From the NCBI GenBank assembly GCA_035649575.1, contig DASRJH010000297.1:1-64000 (forward strand): DNA of 64,000 nucleotides, given 5' to 3'. A program made the translations under genes and the position numbers. The notes below the pieces were generated by a model, which was not told the DNA's origin, made no database searches, and was given only the letters and a program-made list of their open reading frames with translations. Below, piece after piece: positions 49,289 to 58,209 of this stretch (the first letter of the stretch is position 1; each line of letters opens with the position of its first letter). The DNA is from DASVAL01 sp035649575 (GTDB lineage: Bacteria; Planctomycetota; UBA1135; UBA2386).

Positions 49289-51802
49289 TCAGTATGACGT
49301 CGCGAAGTTGCCCTGCACGTCACCGCCGGCGAAGCGATCGCGACGGGGGGTCATGCCGCCGAAGCGCGGCGTGAAGGAGAGCTGGAACGACGTCTCGTCC
49401 GTGTAGGGGTTGTAGTTCGCCGACAGCAGGATCGACCAATCGTGGTCGTTGCGGCGCAGGCCGAACGAGTAGCTGAGCCACTCGTCGAGATCGAGGTCGC
49501 GCTGGCTGCCCGCGTAGATGTCCCACCGGTCCATGAGCCGTGTGCTCGCGGTGAGGCCCACGGCGCCGTCGACGAGGCTGTCGGTCCGGTAGTCGCCGGT
49601 CCACGTGATGCCCGCGATCCTGCCGACCTGGACTTCGGCGTCGAGCGTGCGCAGGCCGTCCTGCCAGTCGTGATCGCCGTAGACGGCAAGGGCGAACGTC
49701 TGCAACGACAGCCATGGGAACCGTGGCCGCAGCAGCAGGTCGTAGTAGAAGAGGCCCAGGGTCTCGCCGGCGTTGTCGCGGTCCTTGTCCGGGAACACGT
49801 CCTGCGCGAGATCGAGGAACACGAAGTCGCGCGGCTCCTTCTTCCCGTTCTCGCCCGGCACCATCGTCTGCACTAGGTTGCGTAGCTCGACGCGCACGAG
49901 CTCCTGTTCGCGCAGCGCATCCGTCGCGTCGAAGGCGAAGAACTCGCTCGGATCGTCGTCGACGCGGAAGCGGTTCAGGTAGCTCACGCGTGGCGCGACG
50001 ACGTGGCGGACGCCGTGCGGCCCGTCTTCGTCCTGCCACGACCATGTGCGCGACAACCGTGTTCCGAGCTGCACGCCGGCGTCGAACGCGATGCGGCCTT
50101 CGCTCTCGCCGTCGATCGCGTTGTCGTAGAACGTGCCACGCGCGGCGCCGAAGGGGCGGAAGTTGAGCGGGCCCAGATGGAACGGCGCCGAGAGCTCGAC
50201 ATACTGGTCGGCGCGCAGCGTCCGGTCCGCGACGCGGGTGCCGGCGAGATCGTCGTAGTCACTGCGGCGCTGGCCGATCTCGGTCGCCATGTCGACGACG
50301 ATCGGCGTGCCCCATGGCGTTTCGGCGATCGGTTGGGCGAGCCAGTGGAACGTGACGACGGGCAGCTCTTCGGTGAACTTCTCGGCGAGCGCCCGGTCGT
50401 CACGGTAGCTGAACTCGTCGAGATTGAAGCGCGTGCCGACCGTGACCAGGCGATTGCCGTCGGCGGCGTGAAAATATGCGCTCGTCTCGGGCACTTCGGC
50501 CGTGCGGTAATCGCCGCCGAAGAACTCCGAGTAGACGGCCGGGTCGGCGGCATGGAAGGCCACGAGGTCGAGATGCGCAGCTTCGCCGAAGTGCACGCGG
50601 TTCTGGCTGCGCACCAGGCCGCGGTTCTGATTGTCGATCGGACTGCCGTCGAAGTTGGCCTGGATCTCGCGCAGGTCGGTGCCGCGGTCGTCGAGCCAGA
50701 AGCCCTCGGTGCGGCCTTCGTAGAGACCCTTGGCGCCATACGAGAACGCGCCTTCGAGCGGCACGCCGCGCTCCTGGATCCAACCGACGCCGACTTCCCA
50801 CTCGCCGCGGAACTCGTGCTCGGGACGCCCGAGCAGCCAGTTGTGCAGGCCGCCGCCGAGCTGGTTCCACGTCGTCCCGACGACGATTGCGCCCTTCGCG
50901 CCTTCCTTGCCCGAGTAGCCAGCGCCCGCGCTCTTGATCGGGAACTCGCTCTGGCTGCCCGTGAAGATGTGCGCATCGGGCAGCGGCAGCACGCTCGTGC
51001 CGCCGAGCTGCAGCGTATGGCCGCGCACGAAGACCTCGAACTCGCGGTCGCGCTCGATGATCTCGACCTCGCCGGCGGCCAGCGCGGCATGCGGCTCGGC
51101 GGCCGTGCAGGTCGTCACGGTGACGTCGCGGCCCGTCCAGCGGCCGCCCTGCTTCACGAGCTTCGGTCCGCGCACGACGAGCTGGTTGTCGTGACCCGTG
51201 CCGGACACGTAGCGCAGCTCGGCGTTCTCGACGACGATGCGGTCGTCGAGCGGCGACAGCCACATGCGGTCGCAGCGCAGCACCTCGAGGCCGTCGCGCA
51301 CGACCGTGACGCCGCCTTCGAAGTACAGGTAGCGGAGCACGTCGATCCCCTGCTCGGTCGTGCGCGTCATCGGCAAACCCTCGGGGCGGCCCACGGCACG
51401 CAGCGTGCGGTCGAGTCGCGCGCGGATCTCGTCGGGTGACAAGCTGCGGCGCGGATCTGGCGGCGCGATGCCGCGGTGCGGCAGGCCCGACGTCGATGGT
51501 GCGTCGAGCAGGGACCGCCAGGCTTCACGATCGGCGAGGATCAACGCATTCGTGCCGCGCACCTCGAGCTTCAGCCCGGGAACGAGGAAGCGGAAGCCGC
51601 TGAGCAGGTGGATCTCGGTGTAGTCTTCTCGATCCTGCCCGGACGTGCGGTAGCCCTTGACGCTCCAGCTGAGGTCGGGTGCCGACGTCTCACCCTGCTT
51701 CTGCTGGGGCGACGGCGGCAGCGGCGGGTCCTGCGCGGGCGAAACGCTGCCGAGTGCGACCGAGCAGGCTGCGGGCAGCCAGTACGGCAGCCGCGGCTTC
51801 AC
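49289..51802 (-). CDS. LptD-like outer-membrane lipopolysaccharide assembly protein
   Basis: An 837-aa protein with a signal peptide (LPYWLPAACSVALGSVSPAQD), an N-terminal OstA/LptA-like jellyroll (LEVLRCDRMWLSPLDDRIVV and neighbouring strands), then about 500 residues of alternating, aromatic-rich strands expected for the LptD barrel. LptD inserts lipopolysaccharide in the outer leaflet. The start is GTG at 51802, overlapping the stop of the LptC/LptA-like gene (GTGA). Last gene of the kdsD-kdsC-lpt operon. Sequence is divergent from proteobacterial LptD, so the call leans on architecture and context. Confidence 0.78.
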   Translation of the reverse strand: MKPRLPYWLPAACSVALGSVSPAQDPPLPPSPQQKQGETSAPDLSWSVKGYRTSGQDREDYTEIHLLSGFRFLVPGLKLEVRGTNALILADREAWRSLLDAPSTSGLPHRGIAPPDPRRSLSPDEIRARLDRTLRAVGRPEGLPMTRTTEQGIDVLRYLYFEGGVTVVRDGLEVLRCDRMWLSPLDDRIVVENAELRYVSGTGHDNQLVVRGPKLVKQGGRWTGRDVTVTTCTAAEPHAALAAGEVEIIERDREFEVFVRGHTLQLGGTSVLPLPDAHIFTGSQSEFPIKSAGAGYSGKEGAKGAIVVGTTWNQLGGGLHNWLLGRPEHEFRGEWEVGVGWIQERGVPLEGAFSYGAKGLYEGRTEGFWLDDRGTDLREIQANFDGSPIDNQNRGLVRSQNRVHFGEAAHLDLVAFHAADPAVYSEFFGGDYRTAEVPETSAYFHAADGNRLVTVGTRFNLDEFSYRDDRALAEKFTEELPVVTFHWLAQPIAETPWGTPIVVDMATEIGQRRSDYDDLAGTRVADRTLRADQYVELSAPFHLGPLNFRPFGAARGTFYDNAIDGESEGRIAFDAGVQLGTRLSRTWSWQDEDGPHGVRHVVAPRVSYLNRFRVDDDPSEFFAFDATDALREQELVRVELRNLVQTMVPGENGKKEPRDFVFLDLAQDVFPDKDRDNAGETLGLFYYDLLLRPRFPWLSLQTFALAVYGDHDWQDGLRTLDAEVQVGRIAGITWTGDYRTDSLVDGAVGLTASTRLMDRWDIYAGSQRDLDLDEWLSYSFGLRRNDHDWSILLSANYNPYTDETSFQLSFTPRFGGMTPRRDRFAGGDVQGNFATSY

Positions 51803-54800
51803 CGGCCTGGTCCTTGGGTAGGGTTCTTCTGCGCGAAACCGCCGTTGGAGAGATCGAACGACCACGTCTCGTAGTTGACCTCGATGCGCGGCGCGGTCAG
51901 CGTGCGACCGTTCGGCAACGCGACCACGGCACCCTTGGGATCGCGCGCGATCAGGCGACTGAACTTGACGTCGAGCTCGAGCGAGGCGCTCTTGGCGGTC
52001 ATTCCGGACCAGCTCGCCGTCACTCCCTTGCACAACGTGCGCACGATCTCCTTCTTGCCCTGCCGCTCCATCGTCTCCATCGTCAGGGTCTCGGCGTCGA
52101 AGTGAACGCCGTCGGGATCGTCGCTGCCGTCCTCGCGCAGGCCCTGGGCTTCCACGGGACCACGGCACACGATGCTCTCGGGCAGGACTTCGATGTCGCC
52201 ACGGCAGACGGCGCGCAGGTGCGACAGCGGACCCTTCTCGCCGGGCTCGTGCCACGTCACGGTCGGCAGCAGGACCGTGGGCCGACCGTCGAACGTGCGC
52301 AGCGCTTGCAGCCGCACGTCGTCCTCGCGGAACACGCGCACCCTCGCACCGCTCGTCGTGATGACGCGCCCCTGGTCCGTGCGCCGCACTTCGGCAGGCG
52401 TGCCGAGATCGGGATCGCCCAGGAACACGCCCGCTTCGGCGCCCTCCGAGAGCAGCATGCGCGTGCCATGACCCTCGATGAGGCCGTGCTGCTCGTCTTG
52501 GAGGCGGAAGTTCCTCACCTCGTCGACGATGACCCATGGCTTGCCGAGCGCGTGGAAGGCCAGGTCGGCGAGCACGCTGCTCGTAGCACCCGTGTGCACC
52601 TGCTGCGCCTCCTTGGTCACCGCGAATGGCAAGAGCCGCAGCCGTGCTGCATCGAACGATGCCGTCGTCGGCGCGCGGCCGTCCTTGTTCTCGAAGGTCG
52701 CGTTCACCGTCGGCCGCAGGTCGCCTTGGGCCGTCGCGTCGACGAACACGGCGCTGGAACCCAGGTGGTGCACGTCGATCCAGGGACCGGTCAGTGCGAA
52801 GCGTTTGCCAGGGGCGCGCCGCGGCGCGACGGCGACGTCGAGGGACGGCAACGCGTTCGGTGCGGGCAGGTCACCCCAGAGACTGCTCGCGTCGGGGCCG
52901 GAAGCACCGAGCAGGCGCAGCGACTGGGGTCCGATCTGCAAGACGCGCGGCGCCTCGGCGTGCACGGTCTCTGCTGTGCGCACGACCGTCGTGCGCACGG
53001 GCAGACCCGCGACGTCGAGCGCCTGCACCACCTTGTTCTCGATCGTGGCTTCGAGCTGTCGCACGCCCGTGAGGTCCATGCCGTTCTTCGTGAGGCGCCC
53101 CGAGATCTCGGCCGCCGGAGCGCGCAGCCACAGCCGTGTGCGTTCGTCGCGGCGTTCGCCCGAAGGATCGAACTGGCGTTCGATCCGGGCCGTGCCCTGG
53201 CCGTGCACTTGCATGTCACCTTGCTGCAGGTCGTAGCGATGCGATCGCCACGGCGCGGTGGGGTCCGCGAAGTCGGGTGTGGGACCCAGGCGCAGCAGTT
53301 CGGAATCCGACGTCGTGCGCAGCCAGAATCCGTCGTTGCCATTGGCCACGAGGTCGGCTTCGCCGCGTTTCGTCGCGCGCTGCACGATGCGCACTGCGCC
53401 GAAGCCGCGCGCGATCGCGTGGCCCGAGCCCTCGGTGCCGAAGGCCTGCACGCCTTTCGATGCCACGAGCGTGCCCGACGCACTCTCGATGCGGGAGCCG
53501 CCGTCGAACGCGACGACACGCAACTTGTTCAACGGCCCCAGCGTCCACTCGGGAAAACCGAACGCGCGGTGCAGCGGCCCGACGAGGTCGGCGGGGCGCA
53601 CGAGGTGGATGCGGTCCGGCGAGACGCCGGTGAAGAGGTCCTTCTGCTTGCTGCCCTTTCTAGGTGTGGTCTGCTCGACGCGCGATTCGCCGCCGTGAGC
53701 CGTCACGAGGAACGCCTCGCCGAAGAGACCCGGCAGGACCGTGATCTTCGGCGTGCTGAGCCGGCCGGCATCCACGTCGACCGACGCGGGCGCGCCGGTC
53801 ACCTGCAGGCGCCGCCAGACGAGCTCGTTGCGATCGCGGCCGTCGACGATCTGCTTGCCGCGCAACAGCCAGCCCGTGAAGTTGTCGCCGCGGATGTTCG
53901 ACAACATGCCGCCGCCGTCGGCGTGTGCTGCTCGCACGCTGCCCAACCCCGACATCGAGACGCCGCGCTGCAGGTCGAGCTGCACGCCGCCGGAAAGTGT
54001 GATCTGCGCCGTGCCGCTCTGCACGTCCTCGACGTAGTGCATGCTGCCCAGAGCCTGCACGACGGCCCCGCGGGTCTCGAGCACGGGGTCGCGCAGGATC
54101 TTGATGTCGGCGCGCTGCATCGCGCCGCTCTGATCGCGCGGCAGGCTGGCCACGAGTCCCTTGCCACGCAGCGTGCCGCTCGTTCGGGCGCGGGGCTTGT
54201 CGACCCTTGGACCATCGGGCTTGCGCTGGGCTTCGCCATCACGGTCGCCACCGACCACTAGCTGCACCGGCTGGTCCGCGGCCGTTTCGATCTGCATCTC
54301 GCTGTCGCCGACCCTCACGCGGGCGTCGCCTAGGTCGAGTCGCAAGCCCGGCATCTTGCTGTCTTCGAGCGTGACGAACACGGCGTCACGCAGGTCCACG
54401 TCCTTGTCGCGCTGCAATTCGGGCTTGCCGTTCGCGTCGCGACCGAGCTCGACGAACGCCTGGCGCGCGAGCAGGTTCGCCGCGTGTTTGCCGTCCTCGA
54501 ACAGCTGCACCTCGACGCCGTCGAGCTGTTGCCTTCCCGCTTCGATGGGCTGGCTGTTGCGCGCCTTCAGGACGTAGGTCTCCTCCTTCCTCTCGCGTCC
54601 GTCGGGCAGCGGGATCGTGCGGTAGTTGTGGAGCTCGAGGTAGCCGGTCTGCGACACGGTCGCGCCAACCCTGCCCTGCGTCACTTCGACGCCGGTATCC
54701 GGCGGACGCGTGGGCTCTGCGTCGTTGGTGCGTGGACCGTTGGCCCGCACCGCCTCTTCGTCGCCGATGGCCAGCAGCAGCAGCGCGATGCCGATCCCGA

Positions 54801-54831
54801 GCAGCAGCAGGAAAGCGAAGAAGCGCTTCAC
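51799..54831 (-). CDS. Very large LptC/LptA-like (OstA-repeat) periplasmic protein
   Basis: A 1010-aa protein with one N-terminal anchor (FFAFLLLLGIGIALLLLAI, about residues 4-22) followed by about 980 extracytoplasmic residues. Several stretches have OstA-type strands, for example QITLSGGVQLDLQRGVS, and near the C-terminus FDAETLTMET, SASLELDV, RTLTAPRIEVNYETW. LptC is about 190 aa and LptA about 185, so this is roughly three times both together. The start is GTG at 54831, overlapping the kdsC stop (GTGA); it overlaps the LptD-like gene likewise. It probably forms the jellyroll bridge from inner membrane to LptD. Confidence in the exact family is moderate. Confidence 0.7.
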   Translation of the reverse strand: MKRFFAFLLLLGIGIALLLLAIGDEEAVRANGPRTNDAEPTRPPDTGVEVTQGRVGATVSQTGYLELHNYRTIPLPDGRERKEETYVLKARNSQPIEAGRQQLDGVEVQLFEDGKHAANLLARQAFVELGRDANGKPELQRDKDVDLRDAVFVTLEDSKMPGLRLDLGDARVRVGDSEMQIETAADQPVQLVVGGDRDGEAQRKPDGPRVDKPRARTSGTLRGKGLVASLPRDQSGAMQRADIKILRDPVLETRGAVVQALGSMHYVEDVQSGTAQITLSGGVQLDLQRGVSMSGLGSVRAAHADGGGMLSNIRGDNFTGWLLRGKQIVDGRDRNELVWRRLQVTGAPASVDVDAGRLSTPKITVLPGLFGEAFLVTAHGGESRVEQTTPRKGSKQKDLFTGVSPDRIHLVRPADLVGPLHRAFGFPEWTLGPLNKLRVVAFDGGSRIESASGTLVASKGVQAFGTEGSGHAIARGFGAVRIVQRATKRGEADLVANGNDGFWLRTTSDSELLRLGPTPDFADPTAPWRSHRYDLQQGDMQVHGQGTARIERQFDPSGERRDERTRLWLRAPAAEISGRLTKNGMDLTGVRQLEATIENKVVQALDVAGLPVRTTVVRTAETVHAEAPRVLQIGPQSLRLLGASGPDASSLWGDLPAPNALPSLDVAVAPRRAPGKRFALTGPWIDVHHLGSSAVFVDATAQGDLRPTVNATFENKDGRAPTTASFDAARLRLLPFAVTKEAQQVHTGATSSVLADLAFHALGKPWVIVDEVRNFRLQDEQHGLIEGHGTRMLLSEGAEAGVFLGDPDLGTPAEVRRTDQGRVITTSGARVRVFREDDVRLQALRTFDGRPTVLLPTVTWHEPGEKGPLSHLRAVCRGDIEVLPESIVCRGPVEAQGLREDGSDDPDGVHFDAETLTMETMERQGKKEIVRTLCKGVTASWSGMTAKSASLELDVKFSRLIARDPKGAVVALPNGRTLTAPRIEVNYETWSFDLSNGGFAQKNPTQGPGR

Positions 54832-55385
54832 AGCTGGCCTCCGCGTTGCAGGATCTCTTGCCACCGCCCCTTCGCGATCAGCAGTTGCTCGATCACGTCG
54901 CGCGCGGCGCCGAAGCCGGCGGCTCGCCGCGTCACGAACTGCGCGACAGCGAGGACCTCCGCGCGCGCTTCGGGCACGGTCGCGGCGAAGCCGACCTGAC
55001 GCAGCACGGCCAGATCGAGCAGGTCGTCGCCGACGTAGGCGACGCGGTGCGCGTCGAGACGCTGGCGCGCGAGCATTTCCTGGAACGCGGCGCCCTTGTC
55101 GGTGCGGTTCAGGACCACCTCGTGCACGCCGAGGTCACGCGCACGGCGCTCGACGATGGCGCCACCGCGCCCCGACAGGAAACCCGAACGGCCGCCCGAT
55201 CGATGCCAGTAGACGAGCCCGGCGGCATCGTGCACGTGGAAGGACTTGTACTCGTTGCCCTCGCGATCGAAGTGGATGCGGCCGTCGGTCAGCACGCCGT
55301 CGACGTCGAGCAGCAGGAACTCGATGTTGGCAAGCGTCGTGCGCTCGGGAAGCGGCCGACCCGGAACAGGTGCGTTCGCGATCAT
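54828..55385 (-). CDS. kdsC: 3-deoxy-D-manno-octulosonate 8-phosphate phosphatase (KdsC)
   Basis: A 185-aa HAD phosphatase of the cap-less KdsC type. It shows LLDVDGVLTDGRIHF with the nucleophile and acid-base Asp pair, FHVHDAAGL, SGRGGAIVERRA, and VAYVGDDLLDLAVL with the magnesium-binding Asp pair. It removes phosphate from Kdo-8-P on the path to lipid A-core. It overlaps kdsD by 4 bases (ATGA) and the next gene by 4. Confidence 0.92.
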   Translation of the reverse strand: MIANAPVPGRPLPERTTLANIEFLLLDVDGVLTDGRIHFDREGNEYKSFHVHDAAGLVYWHRSGGRSGFLSGRGGAIVERRARDLGVHEVVLNRTDKGAAFQEMLARQRLDAHRVAYVGDDLLDLAVLRQVGFAATVPEARAEVLAVAQFVTRRAAGFGAARDVIEQLLIAKGRWQEILQRGGQL

Positions 55386-56353
55386 CCGATCTTCAGATTC
55401 AGGAGATCCTGCACGTCGAGCAGGCCGAGCAGCCGGTTCTCGGCGTCGACGACCGGCAGCTGATCGACCGCGAACTGGTGCATCAGCGCCAGTGCCTCGA
55501 GCGCGAACGTGTCGGCGCGGATCGAGCGCGGGTTGCGCGTCATGACCTCGTCGATGCGCCGTTCCTTCGGGTTCTGGAGCCCGCGTTCGATCAGCCGGCG
55601 CAGGTCGCCATCCGTGAAGAGGCCGACGAGCCTGCCGTCGCGATCGACGACGCTCGTGGCGCCGGGCCGACCCGGAGTGCGGGTCATCACTTCGATGGCC
55701 TGCAGCACGTTGGCGCCGCTCTGCACGGCCGGGTTGCGATTGCCCGTGCGCATGAGCTCTCCGACCTTCATGAGGCGACGGCCGAGATCGCCGCCCGGGT
55801 GGAAGCGCGCGAACTCGTCGGGCCCGAAGCGACGGCCTTCCTGCACGACGAGCGCCAGGGCGTCGCCGAGCGCCAGCATCGCGGTGGTCGACGCACTCGG
55901 CGCGAGCCCGAACTCGCCCGCTTCGTCGATGCGGCCGAGCTCGAGCACGAGGTCGCTGTGCCGGCCGAGCGTGCTGTCCGCGTCCTGCGTGATCGCGACG
56001 AGCGGCACGCCGACGGCCTTCACGTGCGGCAGCATCACGAGCAGTTCCTGGGTCTCACCGGACTTCGAGAAAGCGAGCAGCAGGTCGCCCTGATCGACGC
56101 GGCCGAGATCGCCGTGGATGGCCTCGGCCGGGTGCAGGAAGATCGACGGCGTGCCCGTCGAGGCGAACGTGGCCGAGACTTTCTGTGCGATGAACCCGGC
56201 CTTGCCCATGCCGGCCGTGACGACGCGCCCGCGCAGCGCGAGGATCATGTCGAGCGTCTGCAGGAAGGACTGACCGAAGCGCTCCGCGACCTGCCGCACG
56301 GCCGCAGCCTCTTGTTCGACGATGTCGCGAGCCCGTGCGATCCGTGGATCCAT
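55382..56353 (-). CDS. kdsD: Arabinose-5-phosphate isomerase (KdsD/GutQ)
   Basis: A 323-aa protein with an N-terminal SIS domain (GMGKAGFIAQKVSATFASTG and HPAEAIHGDLG with the catalytic His) and two C-terminal CBS modules (about residues 205-320, DGRLVGLFTDGDLRRLIE and [13 protein letters not shown]). It converts ribulose-5-P to arabinose-5-P, the Kdo precursor. First gene of the minus-strand Kdo/Lpt operon, 46 bases from the lipid kinase gene upstream on the same strand. Confidence 0.94.
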   Translation of the reverse strand: MDPRIARARDIVEQEAAAVRQVAERFGQSFLQTLDMILALRGRVVTAGMGKAGFIAQKVSATFASTGTPSIFLHPAEAIHGDLGRVDQGDLLLAFSKSGETQELLVMLPHVKAVGVPLVAITQDADSTLGRHSDLVLELGRIDEAGEFGLAPSASTTAMLALGDALALVVQEGRRFGPDEFARFHPGGDLGRRLMKVGELMRTGNRNPAVQSGANVLQAIEVMTRTPGRPGATSVVDRDGRLVGLFTDGDLRRLIERGLQNPKERRIDEVMTRNPRSIRADTFALEALALMHQFAVDQLPVVDAENRLLGLLDVQDLLNLKIG

Positions 56354-56399
56354 GTGGGCGCAGAGAGTAGCACAGGACCCCTCGGCGCAGGCACGGCGC

Positions 56400-57353
56400 T
56401 CAACCGTCGAACAGCAGAAGACGCTCGTCCGCGACGCCGATGCGCACGGCGCTGGCCTGCGTGGTGACGCCTTCGCCGTCCATCGCGCATGCCATGGGCA
56501 ACGACGGAACTATCGTCGCCGCCGAGCAGCGCACGAGGCGCACGCGAGGATCGAGCAGATGGCGTCGTTGGAGCAGGCGCAGCAACAGGGCCAGCGTCCG
56601 TGCGCGCGAGGTCGAGGTGACGGCGAGCACGTCGAACAGGCGGTCGTCGATCCGCGCGTCGGGCGAGAAGCCGAGCCCGCCGCCGACCCTGCCGCCGTTG
56701 CAGCAGGAAGCGAACAGCAGCGGTCGCCGTTCCTCGATCGACCCGTCCGCACAATCGAAGCGCAGCGTGCAATCGACGATGCGCTGGCGGCGAAGGGCCT
56801 TGCACGTCGCGGCGAGGTAGAGCCACCGGCCACGCAGCCAACGGGTCCTTGCCGCGGCGAACGCGACCTCGGCATCGAAGCCAAGGCCCAGGTTGTTCAC
56901 GAACCGCCGGTGCAGGCGGCCGCGCTCACAGTCGATGTCGGCAGCGCCGACGTCGACCGCGCGCAGCGACGCAGTCCGCAGGCGCGCGACGAGCGCCGCG
57001 GGGTCCGCGGGGAACCGGGCGTTGGCCGCGAAGTCGTCGCCGCTGCCACCCGGCAACACCGCGAGCGGCCCGAGCCGGCCTTCGCGTGGCACGAGCCCGT
57101 TCACGACTTCGTGCACGGTGCCGTCGCCGCCGACGACCACGATCGGCCCCGTGGCGTCTGCCGCGAGTTGCTGCGCGTGCCCCTGGTGCTCGGTGAACGA
57201 GATGGTCCAGGGCAGACCGCTGCGGTCGAGCTCCTTGCTGAGCTGGTCGGCCCTGCGCCTGCCGCGACCGTGCCCCGCCCTCGGGTTGGCGATGATCAGC
57301 AATGGTCCCTGATTCGATCCGTCGAGGTCGCGCGGCATCGCCGCGCGCAGCAT
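56400..57353 (-). CDS. Diacylglycerol/sphingosine kinase-family lipid kinase (YegS/LCB5-like)
   Basis: A 317-aa protein with the DAGK catalytic domain: IIANPRAGHGRGRRRA, VVGGDGTVHEVVNGL (nucleotide-binding GGDGT), and PGGSGDDFAAN, where related enzymes have PxGTGND. The C-terminal beta domain ends with DGEGV. It probably phosphorylates a lipid; substrate unknown. The ATG at 57353 is used; ATG at 57338 and an open frame to 57443 also exist. Start 57353 is only 16 bases from the divergent SDR start. Confidence 0.87.
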   Translation of the reverse strand: MLRAAMPRDLDGSNQGPLLIIANPRAGHGRGRRRADQLSKELDRSGLPWTISFTEHQGHAQQLAADATGPIVVVGGDGTVHEVVNGLVPREGRLGPLAVLPGGSGDDFAANARFPADPAALVARLRTASLRAVDVGAADIDCERGRLHRRFVNNLGLGFDAEVAFAAARTRWLRGRWLYLAATCKALRRQRIVDCTLRFDCADGSIEERRPLLFASCCNGGRVGGGLGFSPDARIDDRLFDVLAVTSTSRARTLALLLRLLQRRHLLDPRVRLVRCSAATIVPSLPMACAMDGEGVTTQASAVRIGVADERLLLFDG

Positions 57354-57369
57354 ACTGCGGCGCCTCGTC

Positions 57370-58176
57370 GTGACCGATAGCAGGCAGAGCCCAACGTCGC
57401 GAGCACGCGCCACGGCGCTGGTCACGGGTGCGTCGAGTGGCATCGGCGCAGCACTCGCAGCGGGACTGGCCGCAGCGGGTCACGCCGTGGCGCTCGCCGC
57501 GCGCGACGTCGAACAGCTCGAACGCGTCGCCGAACGCATCCGGCAACAGGGTGGCGAAGCGATCGCGATCCGGTGCGACGTGACGGACCGCGCCGCGGTC
57601 GAACAGCTCGTCGCTACGGCCATCGGGGCATTCGGGCAGATCGACGTCGTCGTCGCGAACGCAGGTGCGTATCAGCGCAAGCCGGCCACGGAGCTCACGC
57701 GTGCCGACTTCGATGCAGCGTTCGCGGTCAACCTGTTCGGCGTCGTGCATCTCGTCGAAGCGGTCCTGCCGCGGCTGCTCGCGCGTGGCGTGGGTCACCT
57801 CGTGTTCGTGACGTCGTTCGACGCGAGGAAGCCGATGCCGCACGATGGCGCCTACGCGGCCGCCAAGGCGGCGGTCGCGACGTATGTCGCGGCGTTGCGG
57901 CAGGGGCTGCACGGGCGCGGCGTGCGCGTCTGCACGGTCTATCCGGGGCGCGTCGACACGAGGATGATCGCGCAGCTGCGCGTGCCGGCGATCTCAGCGA
58001 AGATCCCGCCGGCCCGCGTCGCGAAGGCGATCCTGCGTGCGATCCGCCGCGGCAGCCCCGAGGTCGTCGTACCCTGGCACTGTCGCCTGTTGCTCTGGGC
58101 CGACACGCTCTCGCCGCGGCTCGGCGACTGGCTCGTGCGCGTGTTGGGTCTCGACGGCCGCGAGCAGTTGCCTTGA
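57370..58176 (+). CDS. Short-chain dehydrogenase/reductase (SDR)
   Basis: A 268-aa classical SDR with the nucleotide-binding TGASSGIG (residues about 18-25), NAGAYQ, the Ser in FVTSFDARK and the active YAAAK. An Arg after the second strand (ALAARD) suggests NADP preference. The C-terminal 40 residues are basic and hydrophobic. The substrate cannot be inferred. The GTG start at 57370 gives a 17-residue extension before the Rossmann strand. Followed 33 bases later by the 517-aa unknown gene. Confidence 0.9.
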   Translation: MTDSRQSPTSRARATALVTGASSGIGAALAAGLAAAGHAVALAARDVEQLERVAERIRQQGGEAIAIRCDVTDRAAVEQLVATAIGAFGQIDVVVANAGAYQRKPATELTRADFDAAFAVNLFGVVHLVEAVLPRLLARGVGHLVFVTSFDARKPMPHDGAYAAAKAAVATYVAALRQGLHGRGVRVCTVYPGRVDTRMIAQLRVPAISAKIPPARVAKAILRAIRRGSPEVVVPWHCRLLLWADTLSPRLGDWLVRVLGLDGREQLP

Positions 58177-58209
58177 GCGCGCTCGCGGGCGCCACTAAGC
58201 TGCGCTGCC

